From: Beijerinckiaceae bacterium
Lineage (GTDB): Bacteria > Pseudomonadota > Alphaproteobacteria > Rhizobiales > Beijerinckiaceae
NCBI GenBank assembly: GCA_947478405.1
Contig: CANJVX010000011.1
Coordinates: 1 to 64,000 of the forward strand
Direction of reading: 5' to 3'
Length of the DNA: 64,000 bases
The position numbers and the translations under genes are program-made. Each line of letters begins with the position of its first letter. Positions within the stretch are counted from its first letter, which is position 1. The notes beneath the pieces are model-generated. The model was not told where the DNA came from. It saw nothing but the letters and a program-made list of their open reading frames with translations, and ran no database searches. Shown here in pieces: positions 43,912 to 53,139 of the stretch.

Positions 43912-44705
43912 ATTTTCACTCCAGTTCCAGTCACGCCCGCAAAAGCGCTCGAGATCAGGCCCGCCCCGCGTGCCTCTATCCCGCTTTTACGCGAGCGAAA
44001 AACAATCTGCCGCGCGGCAAAGGCGCGGCGCAACACAATGACCGTAGCTAAGCCCAAAGCTGCACCGGCAATCACATCGGAAAGATAATGCGCGCCCGTG
44101 ATGACACGCGACGCAGCGATCAAAACCGCCAGAACAAAAAGCCAAGTGCCCAGACGCGGCGCCATAAACGCAAGCGCTGTGACGGTGGCAAAGGCTGTGA
44201 CCGTATGGCCAGACGGGAAGCTCAACACCGAAGACTTCCATGAAAACATGTCAAAATGGAAAGGACCGACCATATCGAGTAAGCGCGGACGAGCACGCCC
44301 GAAAAACATTTTAAAGGCAATAGACAGCAAGCCGGCAACTGCATTGACGGAAAGTACAAAGAGAGCCCGTCCAGCAAAAAGCCCGAGCATCGCATCAACG
44401 CGTCTGCCCCATCCACGCTGTCGCAGGGCGAGTGCTGCAACAATACAAGCAAAGCAGGTGGCGAAGATCCAACCGGATTCACCAAGACGCGTGATAGTTG
44501 AAAAGAAATCATAGAATGGTGGCGCGATGGATTTGATATTGCGCGCGATAGCCTCGTCGCCATAAAGGGCGACCACAATAATGGACAGGCACACAATCAA
44601 CGAAAGGCCGGCCTCCATGCGGCGCGTATTGCGCGCATGAAACCGATGCAACCGCTTCCACCGCGAGATGAAATCTCGTGAAACGATATGAAGTGAGCCG
44701 ATCAT
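43908..44705 (-). CDS. PAP2-family membrane phosphatase
   Basis: Integral membrane phosphatase of 265 residues. The three PAP2 motifs are visible: K-x6-RPR in KMFFGRARPRL, PSGH in LSFPSGHTVTAFA, and R-x5-H in SRVITGAHYLSD. Family members remove phosphate from lipid A (LpxE, LpxF), undecaprenyl pyrophosphate or phospholipids. Within this operon a lipid A phosphatase or recycling of the polyprenyl carrier are the best guesses. It overlaps the genes on both sides by about 4 bases. Confidence 0.92.
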   Translation of the reverse strand: MIGSLHIVSRDFISRWKRLHRFHARNTRRMEAGLSLIVCLSIIVVALYGDEAIARNIKSIAPPFYDFFSTITRLGESGWIFATCFACIVAALALRQRGWGRRVDAMLGLFAGRALFVLSVNAVAGLLSIAFKMFFGRARPRLLDMVGPFHFDMFSWKSSVLSFPSGHTVTAFATVTALAFMAPRLGTWLFVLAVLIAASRVITGAHYLSDVIAGAALGLATVIVLRRAFAARQIVFRSRKSGIEARGAGLISSAFAGVTGTGVKI

Positions 44706-46411
44706 GGCGCCGAAACTTTCACCGCATAAATGCCCATGTCGAGCTTGCGCCCACCGTTGAGGTTCAGCCCTTCAACACGCGAGATGAGGGCAACATTCGA
44801 CGACGCAGACAGAGCGGACTTAAACGCCGCCTCGCCACGCGCATCGACAAAAGCGACACGACACGGAGCGGCTACCACGAAACGCGCAGCTTCTTCTCCA
44901 CTCGCCAGCAATAGGTCCGTGCCGGTCAAAAAAACAAGGCTCGGTTCATTGAATCCGACAGTCGCAGCCGACACCTGCGCGCAAGATGATTGCGACCCGA
45001 GCGCTTGGCGGGCGACATCGGCAAGGCGCGGAGATATGCGCCAAGCCTCAAAAGGTCCGCTCGTCATGATCCCGGAAAAAACGAAAACATAAGTGCAAAG
45101 GCTCAATGCAACGCCTGATAGAAGCGTGGTCTCAATCCTCTGCCGGCCAATATCGCGCATCAGAAACACGACAAGCCAGAGAAAGAACGGCAGAACAACC
45201 AAGGCAGGGATGCCGGGCCAGCGCCCGCTCCAGACGCACAAGCCGATCCCGGCAATCAAGAGAATGAGTGGGATCAATGGTACAAAACGCAAGACAAAAC
45301 GGGCCCAGACGCGCGTGAGCGCAAGCTCTCCGCGCTCAATCGCCACCATCACCAGAATGGCGAGCGCCGGATAGGCTGGCAAAACATAATGCGGCAGCTT
45401 TGTCGGCACGGCCTCGAACAAGAGCCAAACCGGCACGATCCAGGCGATGAGAAAAACGATCCCCGGCTCGCGCCGTGCGCGCCAAACAAAAGGCGCTGCC
45501 AATGCTGCAAATGGCGCGAGCGGCCAAGCTGTTGCCCAGAACACAGCAAAATAAGTACCAGGCGGAGCGCCATGGCTTTCCTGGCCTGTACCCACTTTTC
45601 CCAGCATGTCATTGCCAACGGATTCGGCCAGAAAGGAACCCTTGGTCGCAATCATGATCAGCACGAACCATGGCACAACAATCAGCAGCGCCCAGATAAG
45701 CCCAGGCAGAGGCCGCGCGGCCGCAAACCATTTTACGCCACGATCCTTCACTGCCAGAACAAGGCCAGCAAAGAGGGGCACCATCGGTGTAATTGGTCCC
45801 TTCACCAGAAGCCCGACACCGATGGCCGTCCAGAAAATGGCTGGCAATGTCCAACCGCGTTGCTTAGCGGGTTGAAGATAAAAGCGCGCAAGTGCGCCCA
45901 TGGCGGCCATGATTGTAGCCAAGACCACAGCATCCGTTTTGGCCAGACGCGCCTCGACACCGATGAGAATGGTTGAGCCGAAAAGAAGCGCAGCAAGACA
46001 AGCATTGCGCCGCGTGACGAAGACGAGCGCAGTCCAATAAGTCAGCAGGACGCAGGACACCGCGCCCAGCAGAGAGACGAGGCGATAGAGCCAGATGGTC
46101 GTGCGCGCTTGGGGAACACCGAGTGCTTCTGCCGCACCCACAACGCTGGCCTGCATCCAGTAAATGCCAACCGGCTTTTTGTTGCGCGCCTCATCCTGGA
46201 AGCGGATGGCAACATAATCACTTGTCTCAAGCATCTGCTTGGTGGCCTGCGCAAAGCGCGGCTCATCGCGATCCATCGGCTGCAATGTGAAAAAGCCCGG
46301 CAGGAACAGCGCAAGCGACACCAGCACAAGCGAGATTGCAGCCCGCCGATGCGAGACGAGACTGTTGTCGAGGGCCGCTACGGCTGGCTCGAGAATGCGG
46401 GCTATGGTCAT
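44702..46411 (-). CDS. GT39/ArnT-like membrane glycosyltransferase
   Basis: Polytopic transferase of 569 residues that uses lipid-linked sugars on the periplasmic side. The conserved first loop is MDRDEPRFAQATKQMLETSD, followed by RNKKPVGIYWMQA, matching ArnT (DE-R-A and KPP--YW motifs). About ten to twelve helices follow, and then a soluble C-terminal part. It heads the operon with PAP2, GT2 and LAB_N genes. Together they form a minimal set for making a polyprenyl-phosphate sugar and adding it to lipid A or a similar acceptor. The sugar (aminoarabinose, galacturonate or other) is unknown. Confidence 0.9.
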   Translation of the reverse strand: MTIARILEPAVAALDNSLVSHRRAAISLVLVSLALFLPGFFTLQPMDRDEPRFAQATKQMLETSDYVAIRFQDEARNKKPVGIYWMQASVVGAAEALGVPQARTTIWLYRLVSLLGAVSCVLLTYWTALVFVTRRNACLAALLFGSTILIGVEARLAKTDAVVLATIMAAMGALARFYLQPAKQRGWTLPAIFWTAIGVGLLVKGPITPMVPLFAGLVLAVKDRGVKWFAAARPLPGLIWALLIVVPWFVLIMIATKGSFLAESVGNDMLGKVGTGQESHGAPPGTYFAVFWATAWPLAPFAALAAPFVWRARREPGIVFLIAWIVPVWLLFEAVPTKLPHYVLPAYPALAILVMVAIERGELALTRVWARFVLRFVPLIPLILLIAGIGLCVWSGRWPGIPALVVLPFFLWLVVFLMRDIGRQRIETTLLSGVALSLCTYVFVFSGIMTSGPFEAWRISPRLADVARQALGSQSSCAQVSAATVGFNEPSLVFLTGTDLLLASGEEAARFVVAAPCRVAFVDARGEAAFKSALSASSNVALISRVEGLNLNGGRKLDMGIYAVKVSAP

Positions 46412-46494
46412 CCGGCCTCTGGCGGGGCTTGAGTCGAGGCAATCGAGCGCTCGGTCCCGCCTTTTAGGCCGGACAGCTCAGGCCGGCAAGACCT

Positions 46495-47289
46495 TCAGCC
46501 CTGCGGCCAGAGCCCCCTGTCCTTCAGAAAACCAGCCATGGCAGAATCGAAAGCCGCAGGATCCTCAATGCAGCAAGCATGGCCGGTACCCGGCAGCACG
46601 ACATGGCGCGCATCGGGAATATGCTGAGCCGTCTCTTGGCCCCGACCCAGCGAATTGTCGTGCTCGCCATTGATGACCAGCACCGGCATATCAAGCCCGC
46701 CCAAGCGAGGCAGCATGTTTTCAGATCCCCGCGCCTCAAAAATACGGGCAATGGAAGCGCCGTCAAGCAAATGCGCGTCCTCGCAAAACATGTCCATCAC
46801 CCAGCGGCCAAGTTTGGTATCGGTAAAGCCCGGTGCAAATAGCTCTGGCATGTAATCGCGCCTGTAGATGGCAGGACCAATTTTGATGAAGGCATCAATT
46901 CGTTTTTGAATATTTCCGCCAGGCCGGCTGGAGCCGCCCACCAGAACCAACCCACGCGCGCGCATGGCATGATCGAGCCCGATCTTCAGCGCAATGCCGG
47001 AGCCAACACTCACGCCCAGAAACAAGGATTGCACGAGCCCCAGATCATCGCAGACGCCGAGCACATCCTGCACCATATCTTCCAGTGTGAACGGATCTGT
47101 CGGCTTGTCGGACAGGCCATAGCCACGCAGATCGATGGCTATGCACCGGTAAAAATTAGAAAAATGCGCCATCTGGAAGGTGAAGAGACGCCGGTCATAG
47201 GGATTGGCATGAACCATCACCAAGGCCGGGCCCTCGCCCCTATCCTCATAATGGATGCGCAGACCGTTAGCCGTCGAATATGGCATCAA
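46495..47289 (-). CDS. Alpha/beta-hydrolase
   Basis: Alpha/beta-hydrolase of about 264 residues. The nucleophile elbow is LGVSVGSGIAL, the oxyanion region HANPYDRRLF, and the catalytic His is probably in GTGHACCIEDP, with Asp in INGEHDNSL. The start carries two adjacent Met codons. No substrate can be assigned; related proteins include esterases and 3-oxoadipate lactonases. It follows the suf operon on the same strand after about 90 bases holding a REP-like element, so co-transcription is uncertain. Confidence 0.85.
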   Translation of the reverse strand: MMPYSTANGLRIHYEDRGEGPALVMVHANPYDRRLFTFQMAHFSNFYRCIAIDLRGYGLSDKPTDPFTLEDMVQDVLGVCDDLGLVQSLFLGVSVGSGIALKIGLDHAMRARGLVLVGGSSRPGGNIQKRIDAFIKIGPAIYRRDYMPELFAPGFTDTKLGRWVMDMFCEDAHLLDGASIARIFEARGSENMLPRLGGLDMPVLVINGEHDNSLGRGQETAQHIPDARHVVLPGTGHACCIEDPAAFDSAMAGFLKDRGLWPQG

Positions 47290-47306
47290 GACCTCCCTTT
47301 CAAACG

Positions 47307-47369
47307 CTCATAGCGAGCGAAGCGAAGCAATCAAATCTTGTCCTGCGACAATTGAGCTTTCTTCGTCGC
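47307..47369. repeat. REP-like element, copy 3, with hairpin
   Basis: TCATAGCGAGCGAAGCGAAG CAATC is a clear arm of the same repeat. Just after it, CTGCGAC...GTCGCAG (about 47343-47371) makes a 7-base stem. It lies between sufA and the hydrolase. Confidence 0.6.
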
Positions 47370-47380
47370 AGATCTAGGGC

Positions 47381-47761
47381 CTAAGCCTTCGCAGGCTCGA
47401 TCGCGACACTCTCGCCGCAACCGCAGGCTGACGTCTGATTGGGATTGTTAAAGACAAAGCCCGAAGAGAGCTTGTCCATTTTGAAATCCATTTCGGTGCC
47501 GAGCAGGAACATCACGGCCTTGGGATCGATCAGGACCTTCACGCCCTTGTCCTCGATCACCTCGTCATGGGGGCCAACGGCCTCTGCCCATTCCATTGTA
47601 TATGACATGCCGGCACAGCCGCCGTTTTTCACACCCACGCGCAAACCAGCGAGGGTTTTTTCCGACCCATCCATGATTTCGCGAACCCGCGCCGCAGCAG
47701 AATCCGTCAGCTTCACAATCTGAGGCCGCGGTCTTGGATTTCCTGGTGCTGCAATTGCCAT
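47381..47761 (-). CDS. sufA: Fe-S assembly scaffold/carrier SufA (A-type)
   Basis: A-type iron-sulfur carrier of 126 residues. The three conserved cysteines are in NGGCAGMSYTMEW and SACGCGESV. It carries clusters from the SufBCD scaffold to target proteins. The N-terminus PQIVKLTDSAAARVREIM is typical. It is the last gene of the suf operon, about 50 bases after sufT. Confidence 0.95.
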   Translation of the reverse strand: MAIAAPGNPRPRPQIVKLTDSAAARVREIMDGSEKTLAGLRVGVKNGGCAGMSYTMEWAEAVGPHDEVIEDKGVKVLIDPKAVMFLLGTEMDFKMDKLSSGFVFNNPNQTSACGCGESVAIEPAKA

Positions 47762-47813
47762 TTTCGTCTCCCTCAGCCGGGTTCAAGGCCCTGCGAATGA
47801 GTCAGATTGAAAC

Positions 47814-48194
47814 CTACCACATATCCAACGCGACGCGCGCTTCATCCGACATGCGACTTTGATCCCAAGGCGGATCGAAGACCATCCGGGCCTTCGCGCC
47901 GGCAACACCCGGGACAGCCGACACAGCATTCTCAACCCACATCGGCATTTCACCAGCTACCGGGCACGCGGGTGCGGTCAGCGTCATATCGATATTCACG
48001 AAACGCGATTCATCAACATCGATCTTGTAGATCAGCCCAAGCTCGTAAACATCGACCGGGATTTCCGGATCAAACACCGTCTTCAACGCGACGATAATGT
48101 CATCGGTCAATCTCTCCAATTCCTCGGGCGGAATGGAGGGATTGAGCTCCAGATCGGGCTTGTTGCGCTGCGTATCGTTCGACAGGTCTGTCAT
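47814..48194 (-). CDS. sufT: SUF-associated MIP18/DUF59 protein SufT
   Basis: DUF59 (MIP18) protein of about 126 residues that assists maturation of Fe-S proteins. Conserved parts are VFDPEIPVDVYELGLIYKIDV and the cysteine-bearing TLTAPACPVAGEMP, with the C-terminal VFDPPWDQSRMSDEAR. The ATG at 48194 is chosen over the track start, which overlaps sufS. It lies within the suf operon between sufS and sufA, the order typical of alphaproteobacteria. Confidence 0.93.
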   Translation of the reverse strand: MTDLSNDTQRNKPDLELNPSIPPEELERLTDDIIVALKTVFDPEIPVDVYELGLIYKIDVDESRFVNIDMTLTAPACPVAGEMPMWVENAVSAVPGVAGAKARMVFDPPWDQSRMSDEARVALDMW

Positions 48195-48207
48195 TGGGTT
48201 CGCAACC

Positions 48208-49440
48208 TCAAGCAAACAGGGTTTCGGCTTTGGCGAGCGCATCTACCAGCGCATCCACTTCAGCCCGCGTATTATACATAGCAAATGATGCACGGCACGT
48301 CGAAGTCACACCAAAGTGCGTCATCAGCGGCATGGCACAATGGGTGCCCGCACGCACAGCCACACCTGACCGATCAATGACAGTGGCAACATCATGCGCA
48401 TGCGCACCCTTCATCTCGAAGGAAACAATCGCACCCTTGCCCGGCGCCGTGCCGATGAGACGAATGGAATTCAGCCGTTCCATGCGCTCCTGCGCATAGG
48501 AAGCCAGCGCATTCTCATGCGCGCGGATCCGCGAACGACCGATCATCTGCATGTAATCCAGCGCCGCGCCCAGACCTATGGCCTGAACAATCGGCGGCGT
48601 GCCCGCTTCAAAACGATGCGGTGGCGTGTTGTAGGTCACACGATCCATGGCGACAGTCTCGATCATTTCGCCGCCACCATTGAAGGGCGGTAATTTTTCG
48701 AGCCATTCACGCTTGCCATAGAGCACGCCAATGCCGGTGGGCCCATAGGTCTTGTGGCCGGTGAAGACATAGAAATCGGCATCAAGATCGCGCACATCGA
48801 CATCAAGATGACAGGCGCTTTGCGAGCCATCCACCATCACCGGAATGCCACGCGCATGTGCAATGCGGATCACATCCTTGATCGGCACAATTGTACCCAG
48901 CACATTGGACATATGCGTGATGGAAACGATCTTCGTCTTGGCCGTAAGCGTCTTTTCAAATTCATCCAGCGAGAACGAGCCATCTTCGCCCACGCCCACC
49001 CACTTCAGCACCGCGCCCTTGCGCTCGCGATGAAAATGCCAGGGCACAATATTGGAATGGTGCTCCATGATCGTGAGCACAATTTCGTCGCCCTCCTGAA
49101 TGAAGGCCTGACCGAAGGAGGCTGCAACGCAATTGATCGCTTCGGTGGCGGAGCGGGTAAAAACGATTTCATCAACCGATTCCGCATTCAGAAAACTGCG
49201 CACTTTCTCGCGCGCACCCTCAAAAGCTTCGGTCGCCGCATTGGCGAGATAATGCAATCCACGGTGCACATTGGCATATTCATGCTCATAAACATGCACC
49301 ATGCGCTCGATCACTTGACGCGGCTTTTGGGCCGAGGCCGCATTGTCGAGATAGACAAGCGGCTTGCCATAGGGGCGCTCGTTCAGGATGGGAAAATCCC
49401 GGCGGATAGCTTCGACATCATAGGGCGCGTTCATATTCAT
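48208..49440 (-). CDS. sufS: Cysteine desulfurase SufS
   Basis: Class II PLP cysteine desulfurase of about 410 residues that supplies sulfur for Fe-S clusters. The PLP lysine is in FTGHKTYGPTGIG. The catalytic cysteine lies in the short loop RAGTHCAMPLM, as in SufS (group II). GGAGG lies 5 bases before the ATG at 49440, and this ATG shares a base with the sufD stop (TGATG). The track's longer start is unneeded. A separate IscS-like desulfurase opens the same operon. Confidence 0.95.
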   Translation of the reverse strand: MNMNAPYDVEAIRRDFPILNERPYGKPLVYLDNAASAQKPRQVIERMVHVYEHEYANVHRGLHYLANAATEAFEGAREKVRSFLNAESVDEIVFTRSATEAINCVAASFGQAFIQEGDEIVLTIMEHHSNIVPWHFHRERKGAVLKWVGVGEDGSFSLDEFEKTLTAKTKIVSITHMSNVLGTIVPIKDVIRIAHARGIPVMVDGSQSACHLDVDVRDLDADFYVFTGHKTYGPTGIGVLYGKREWLEKLPPFNGGGEMIETVAMDRVTYNTPPHRFEAGTPPIVQAIGLGAALDYMQMIGRSRIRAHENALASYAQERMERLNSIRLIGTAPGKGAIVSFEMKGAHAHDVATVIDRSGVAVRAGTHCAMPLMTHFGVTSTCRASFAMYNTRAEVDALVDALAKAETLFA

Positions 49441-50795
49441 CATGACCTCCGCGCCGACAACCACGCGCCGATCAGCGTGGTGAGATGGGCGCGCAACGCT
49501 TCATTTTCAACGCGGTCTGTTGCCTCATCGACAAAGGCTTCAAGCAGCATGGCTTGCGCATCCTCTTTCGGCAGGCCGCGCGCCATGGCGTAAAAAACCT
49601 GATCATCGTCGAGCTGGGCGACCGTCGCGCCATGTCCGCAGACGACATCATCTGCGAAAATCTCAAGTTCAGGCTTGTTGTTCATCGACGCGCCATCAGA
49701 CAGCAAAATGGCATGGCTCTTCATCGCGCCATCCGTCTTCTGTGCGCCGGGCGCCACACTCACCTTGCCCTGATAGACGCCAGTGGCATCACCATCGAGC
49801 ACGGTTTTGAAATATTCACGGCTGTGACAATGGGGTGCCACATGTTGAACAATCAAAGTCGTATCCGCATGATCCTTGCCTTTGAGAAGCGAAGCGCCAG
49901 CCAATTGGCCGCGCCCCTGCGCGCCATCAAACCGCATGAAGGCTTGACGGCGCAACAACCCGCCACCCAGTGCCAATGTGAAGGAATTGAAATTGGCCGA
50001 TGCGGCAAGCGTCGTCATCAAAGACGCGACATAAGTCGATCCACTGGCCAAAGGCGCGGGCACGAAGACATGCTCGACGCTGGCGCCCTCGCCCACGGCT
50101 ATCACCAACGCGCAATTGCGATGCTCGGCCGTCATGCTTTCGCAAGCCTCAGACTCGATCAAAGTCACCTGCGCGCCTTTGCTCACGCGCAAGGCGGAAC
50201 GCGCATAGACCGCCTGACCCACAGCACCTGACGAAAGAGAGACAATTTCCAACGGCTGCTCGAGAGTTGTGTTCTGAGCAATATCGACCAGCACACCGCC
50301 TTGCATGAAAGCCGTGTTCAGCGCGAGCGCTACATCGCTTTCACCCAATCCGCGCGCAGCCAATAATTCAACCGCCGCCGCATCACCGCACACCAACGCA
50401 TCAGCAAGCGACATAACGCGAACGCCTTTCGGCAGAGCCGCGGCATCGGACAGATCAGCGATAAAATAACCATCAACGAGTACCAGCCGCCAAGTCTTAA
50501 GACCAGCAATGCGGGGCACTAATTTCTCAAGCCGCACACGCAGGGCCGAAGTCGCCGACGCCGGGGGCTGTGCGGCCATAGGCAATGCTTCGCGGAGCGC
50601 GCCGCGTAAATCCGTATAATGCCATGCTTCGACACGACGCGATGGCAGACCAGCAACAACAAACGAGTCAAAGGCGGCCGTGCGCAGAGCATGCACAGCC
50701 CCGCTTCCTGGAAGCACCTTGCGCGCATCAGCAAAATCGGCGGCGAGTTTCGCCTCCGCTGCCGTCGGCAATGCTTTCACTGCCTGTGTCATCAC
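49440..50795 (-). CDS. sufD: Fe-S assembly protein SufD
   Basis: Structural partner of SufB in the SufBC2D scaffold, 451 residues, a right-handed beta-helix protein. The C-terminal signature KPELEIFADDVVCGHGATVAQLDDDQVFYAMARG is characteristic, and the N-terminus has SRRVEAWHYTDLRGAL. It overlaps sufC by 4 bases and sufS by one, showing tight coupling. Confidence 0.95.
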   Translation of the reverse strand: MMTQAVKALPTAAEAKLAADFADARKVLPGSGAVHALRTAAFDSFVVAGLPSRRVEAWHYTDLRGALREALPMAAQPPASATSALRVRLEKLVPRIAGLKTWRLVLVDGYFIADLSDAAALPKGVRVMSLADALVCGDAAAVELLAARGLGESDVALALNTAFMQGGVLVDIAQNTTLEQPLEIVSLSSGAVGQAVYARSALRVSKGAQVTLIESEACESMTAEHRNCALVIAVGEGASVEHVFVPAPLASGSTYVASLMTTLAASANFNSFTLALGGGLLRRQAFMRFDGAQGRGQLAGASLLKGKDHADTTLIVQHVAPHCHSREYFKTVLDGDATGVYQGKVSVAPGAQKTDGAMKSHAILLSDGASMNNKPELEIFADDVVCGHGATVAQLDDDQVFYAMARGLPKEDAQAMLLEAFVDEATDRVENEALRAHLTTLIGAWLSARRS

Positions 50796-51541
50796 GCCGC
50801 CTCACCGACGTAATCGCGGTAGCCATTGGCTTCGAGTTCAAGCGCCAGATCTTTGCCGCCCGTCTTCACAATCTGCCCCTTCGACATCACATGCACCGTG
50901 TCGGGCACGATATAGTCGAGCAGACGCTGATAATGGGTGATGACAAGGAACGACCTCTTGGGATCGCGCAAAGCGTTCACGCCTTCCGAGACAATGCGCA
51001 GAGCATCAATATCGAGGCCTGAATCTGTCTCATCCAGAATTGCGAACGTCGGCTCCAGCAGCGACATTTGCAGCACTTCCATGCGCTTCTTTTCGCCACC
51101 CGAAAAACCGACATTCAACGCGCGGCGTAGCATCTCCTGCGGCACGCCGAGTTTATCGGCACCCGTCTTCACACGCTTGATAAAGTCGGGCGTCGTCAAT
51201 TCCGCTTCACCGCGCGACTTGCGCTGCGCATTGAGACAGGCCTTCAGGAAGGTCATGGTGGTGACGCCGGGAATTTCGAGCGGATATTGGAAGGCCAGAA
51301 ACACACCCTTGGAGGCGCGCTCGGCAGCATTCATCTCCAGAATACTTTCGCCATTCAGCAGGATTTCGCCGCCCGTCACCTCATAGCCGACGCGGCCAGA
51401 AATGACATAAGACAGCGTCGACTTGCCCGAACCATTGGGCCCCATGATAGCGGCGACTTCGCCATCTTTCACGATGAGCGAAAGACCATTAATGATCTTC
51501 TTACCGTCAATTTCGGCGTGGAGATTACGAATTTCGATCAT
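50792..51541 (-). CDS. sufC: Fe-S assembly ATPase SufC
   Basis: Soluble ABC-type ATPase of 249 residues that drives rearrangement of SufBD. Walker A is MGPNGSGKSTLSYV, the signature NVGFSGGEKKRMEVLQM is specific to SufC, and Walker B is AILDETDSGLDID. It sits between sufB and sufD. Confidence 0.97.
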   Translation of the reverse strand: MIEIRNLHAEIDGKKIINGLSLIVKDGEVAAIMGPNGSGKSTLSYVISGRVGYEVTGGEILLNGESILEMNAAERASKGVFLAFQYPLEIPGVTTMTFLKACLNAQRKSRGEAELTTPDFIKRVKTGADKLGVPQEMLRRALNVGFSGGEKKRMEVLQMSLLEPTFAILDETDSGLDIDALRIVSEGVNALRDPKRSFLVITHYQRLLDYIVPDTVHVMSKGQIVKTGGKDLALELEANGYRDYVGEAA

Positions 51542-51582
51542 TTTTATCGTGTCCGTTTCAAAGGGGCGAAGCGTAAGATGCC

Positions 51583-53052
51583 TCAGCCGACTGAGCCCTC
51601 AAGGCTAATGGAAATCAGCTTCTGCGCTTCAACCGCGAATTCCATTGGCAACTGTTGCAGCACATCACGCACGAATCCATTGACGATCAGGGCTGTCGCC
51701 TCTTCCGCCGAAAGTCCGCGCTGCATGCAATAGAACAGCTGGTCCTCAGAAATTTTTGAAGTGGTCGCTTCGTGCTCAAACACTGCACTCGCGTTCTTCG
51801 CCTCGATATAGGGGATTGTATGCGCGCCGCAGGTTTCGCCAATCAGAAGTGAATCGCAATTGGTGAAATTGCGCGCATTGCTCGCGCGCTTCTGCGCCAA
51901 GACCTGTCCGCGATAGGTATTATTGGAGCGTCCCGCAGAAATGCCCTTCGAGATGATGCGGCTGGTCGTATTCTTGCCCAGATGAATCATCTTGGTTCCG
52001 CTATCTACCTGCTGGCGACCATTGGAAATCGCGATTGAATAAAACTCACCACGCGAGTTATCGCCGCGCAAAATGCACGAGGGATATTTCCACGTAATAG
52101 CCGAGCCGGTTTCCACCTGCGTCCATGAAATTTTGGAGCGCGCGCCAAAGCAATCGCCGCGCTTGGTGACAAAATTATAAATGCCACCCTTGCCCTCAGA
52201 ATCGCCCGGATACCAATTCTGCACGGTCGAATATTTAATCTCGGCATCATCGAGCGCGATGAGTTCAACCACCGCAGCATGCAGCTGGTTTTCATCGCGC
52301 TTGGGCGCCGTACAACCTTCGAGATAGCTCACATAAGAGCCCTTGTCGGCGATGATCAGCGTGCGCTCGAACTGGCCCGTGTTCTGCTCGTTGATGCGAA
52401 AGTAAGTCGACAATTCCATCGGGCAACGCACGCCGGGCGGAATGTAGACAAAAGATCCATCGGAGAAGACAGCCGAATTCAGCGTCGCGTAATAATTGTC
52501 GGAGACCGGCACAACCGAGCCCAGATATTTCTTCACCAGTTCCGGATGCGAATGGACCGCTTCCGAAATCGGGCAGAAGATCACTCCGGCTTTGGCCAGC
52601 TCTGCCTTGAAGGTTGTCGCCACAGAGACAGAATCGAAAACGGCATCCACCGCCACGCGGCGCTCTTGCACGCCGGCCAAAATCTCCTGCTCGCGCAGCG
52701 GGATTCCGAGCTTCTCATAGGTGCGTAGCAATTCGGGATCGACCTCATCGAGGTTCTTGGGACCCGGCGAGTTTTTTGGGGCGGAATAATAATAGAGATC
52801 CTGATAATTAATTCTCGGATAGGAGACACGCGCCCAGTCCGGCTCGCGCATAGTCAGCCACAAGCGATAGGCTTCCAGTCGCCATTCGGTCAGCCACACG
52901 GGCTCGTTCTTCTTCGCCGAAATAAACCGGACAATATCTTCGTTGAGGCCCTTGGGCGCCTTCTCCGATTCAATATCGGAGACGAAGCCATACTTATAGG
53001 CATCGACATCGACAGACTTCACCCGATCGACTGTCTCTTGGACCGCCGCCAT
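51583..53052 (-). CDS. sufB: Fe-S assembly scaffold SufB
   Basis: Core scaffold subunit of 489 residues on which clusters are built. Conserved segments are [63 protein letters not shown] and the C-terminal [21 protein letters not shown]. It follows the IscS-like gene after about 90 bases and leads sufCDS-sufT-sufA. Confidence 0.97.
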   Translation of the reverse strand: MAAVQETVDRVKSVDVDAYKYGFVSDIESEKAPKGLNEDIVRFISAKKNEPVWLTEWRLEAYRLWLTMREPDWARVSYPRINYQDLYYYSAPKNSPGPKNLDEVDPELLRTYEKLGIPLREQEILAGVQERRVAVDAVFDSVSVATTFKAELAKAGVIFCPISEAVHSHPELVKKYLGSVVPVSDNYYATLNSAVFSDGSFVYIPPGVRCPMELSTYFRINEQNTGQFERTLIIADKGSYVSYLEGCTAPKRDENQLHAAVVELIALDDAEIKYSTVQNWYPGDSEGKGGIYNFVTKRGDCFGARSKISWTQVETGSAITWKYPSCILRGDNSRGEFYSIAISNGRQQVDSGTKMIHLGKNTTSRIISKGISAGRSNNTYRGQVLAQKRASNARNFTNCDSLLIGETCGAHTIPYIEAKNASAVFEHEATTSKISEDQLFYCMQRGLSAEEATALIVNGFVRDVLQQLPMEFAVEAQKLISISLEGSVG

Positions 53053-53139
53053 GCTCTTCTCCTCACCTCGGCGGTTTCAAGGACCGCTGGTTTGGCTTCA
53101 CTTCAGTTTACGGCCCAGATGGCTGAGCCGATCAATCCT

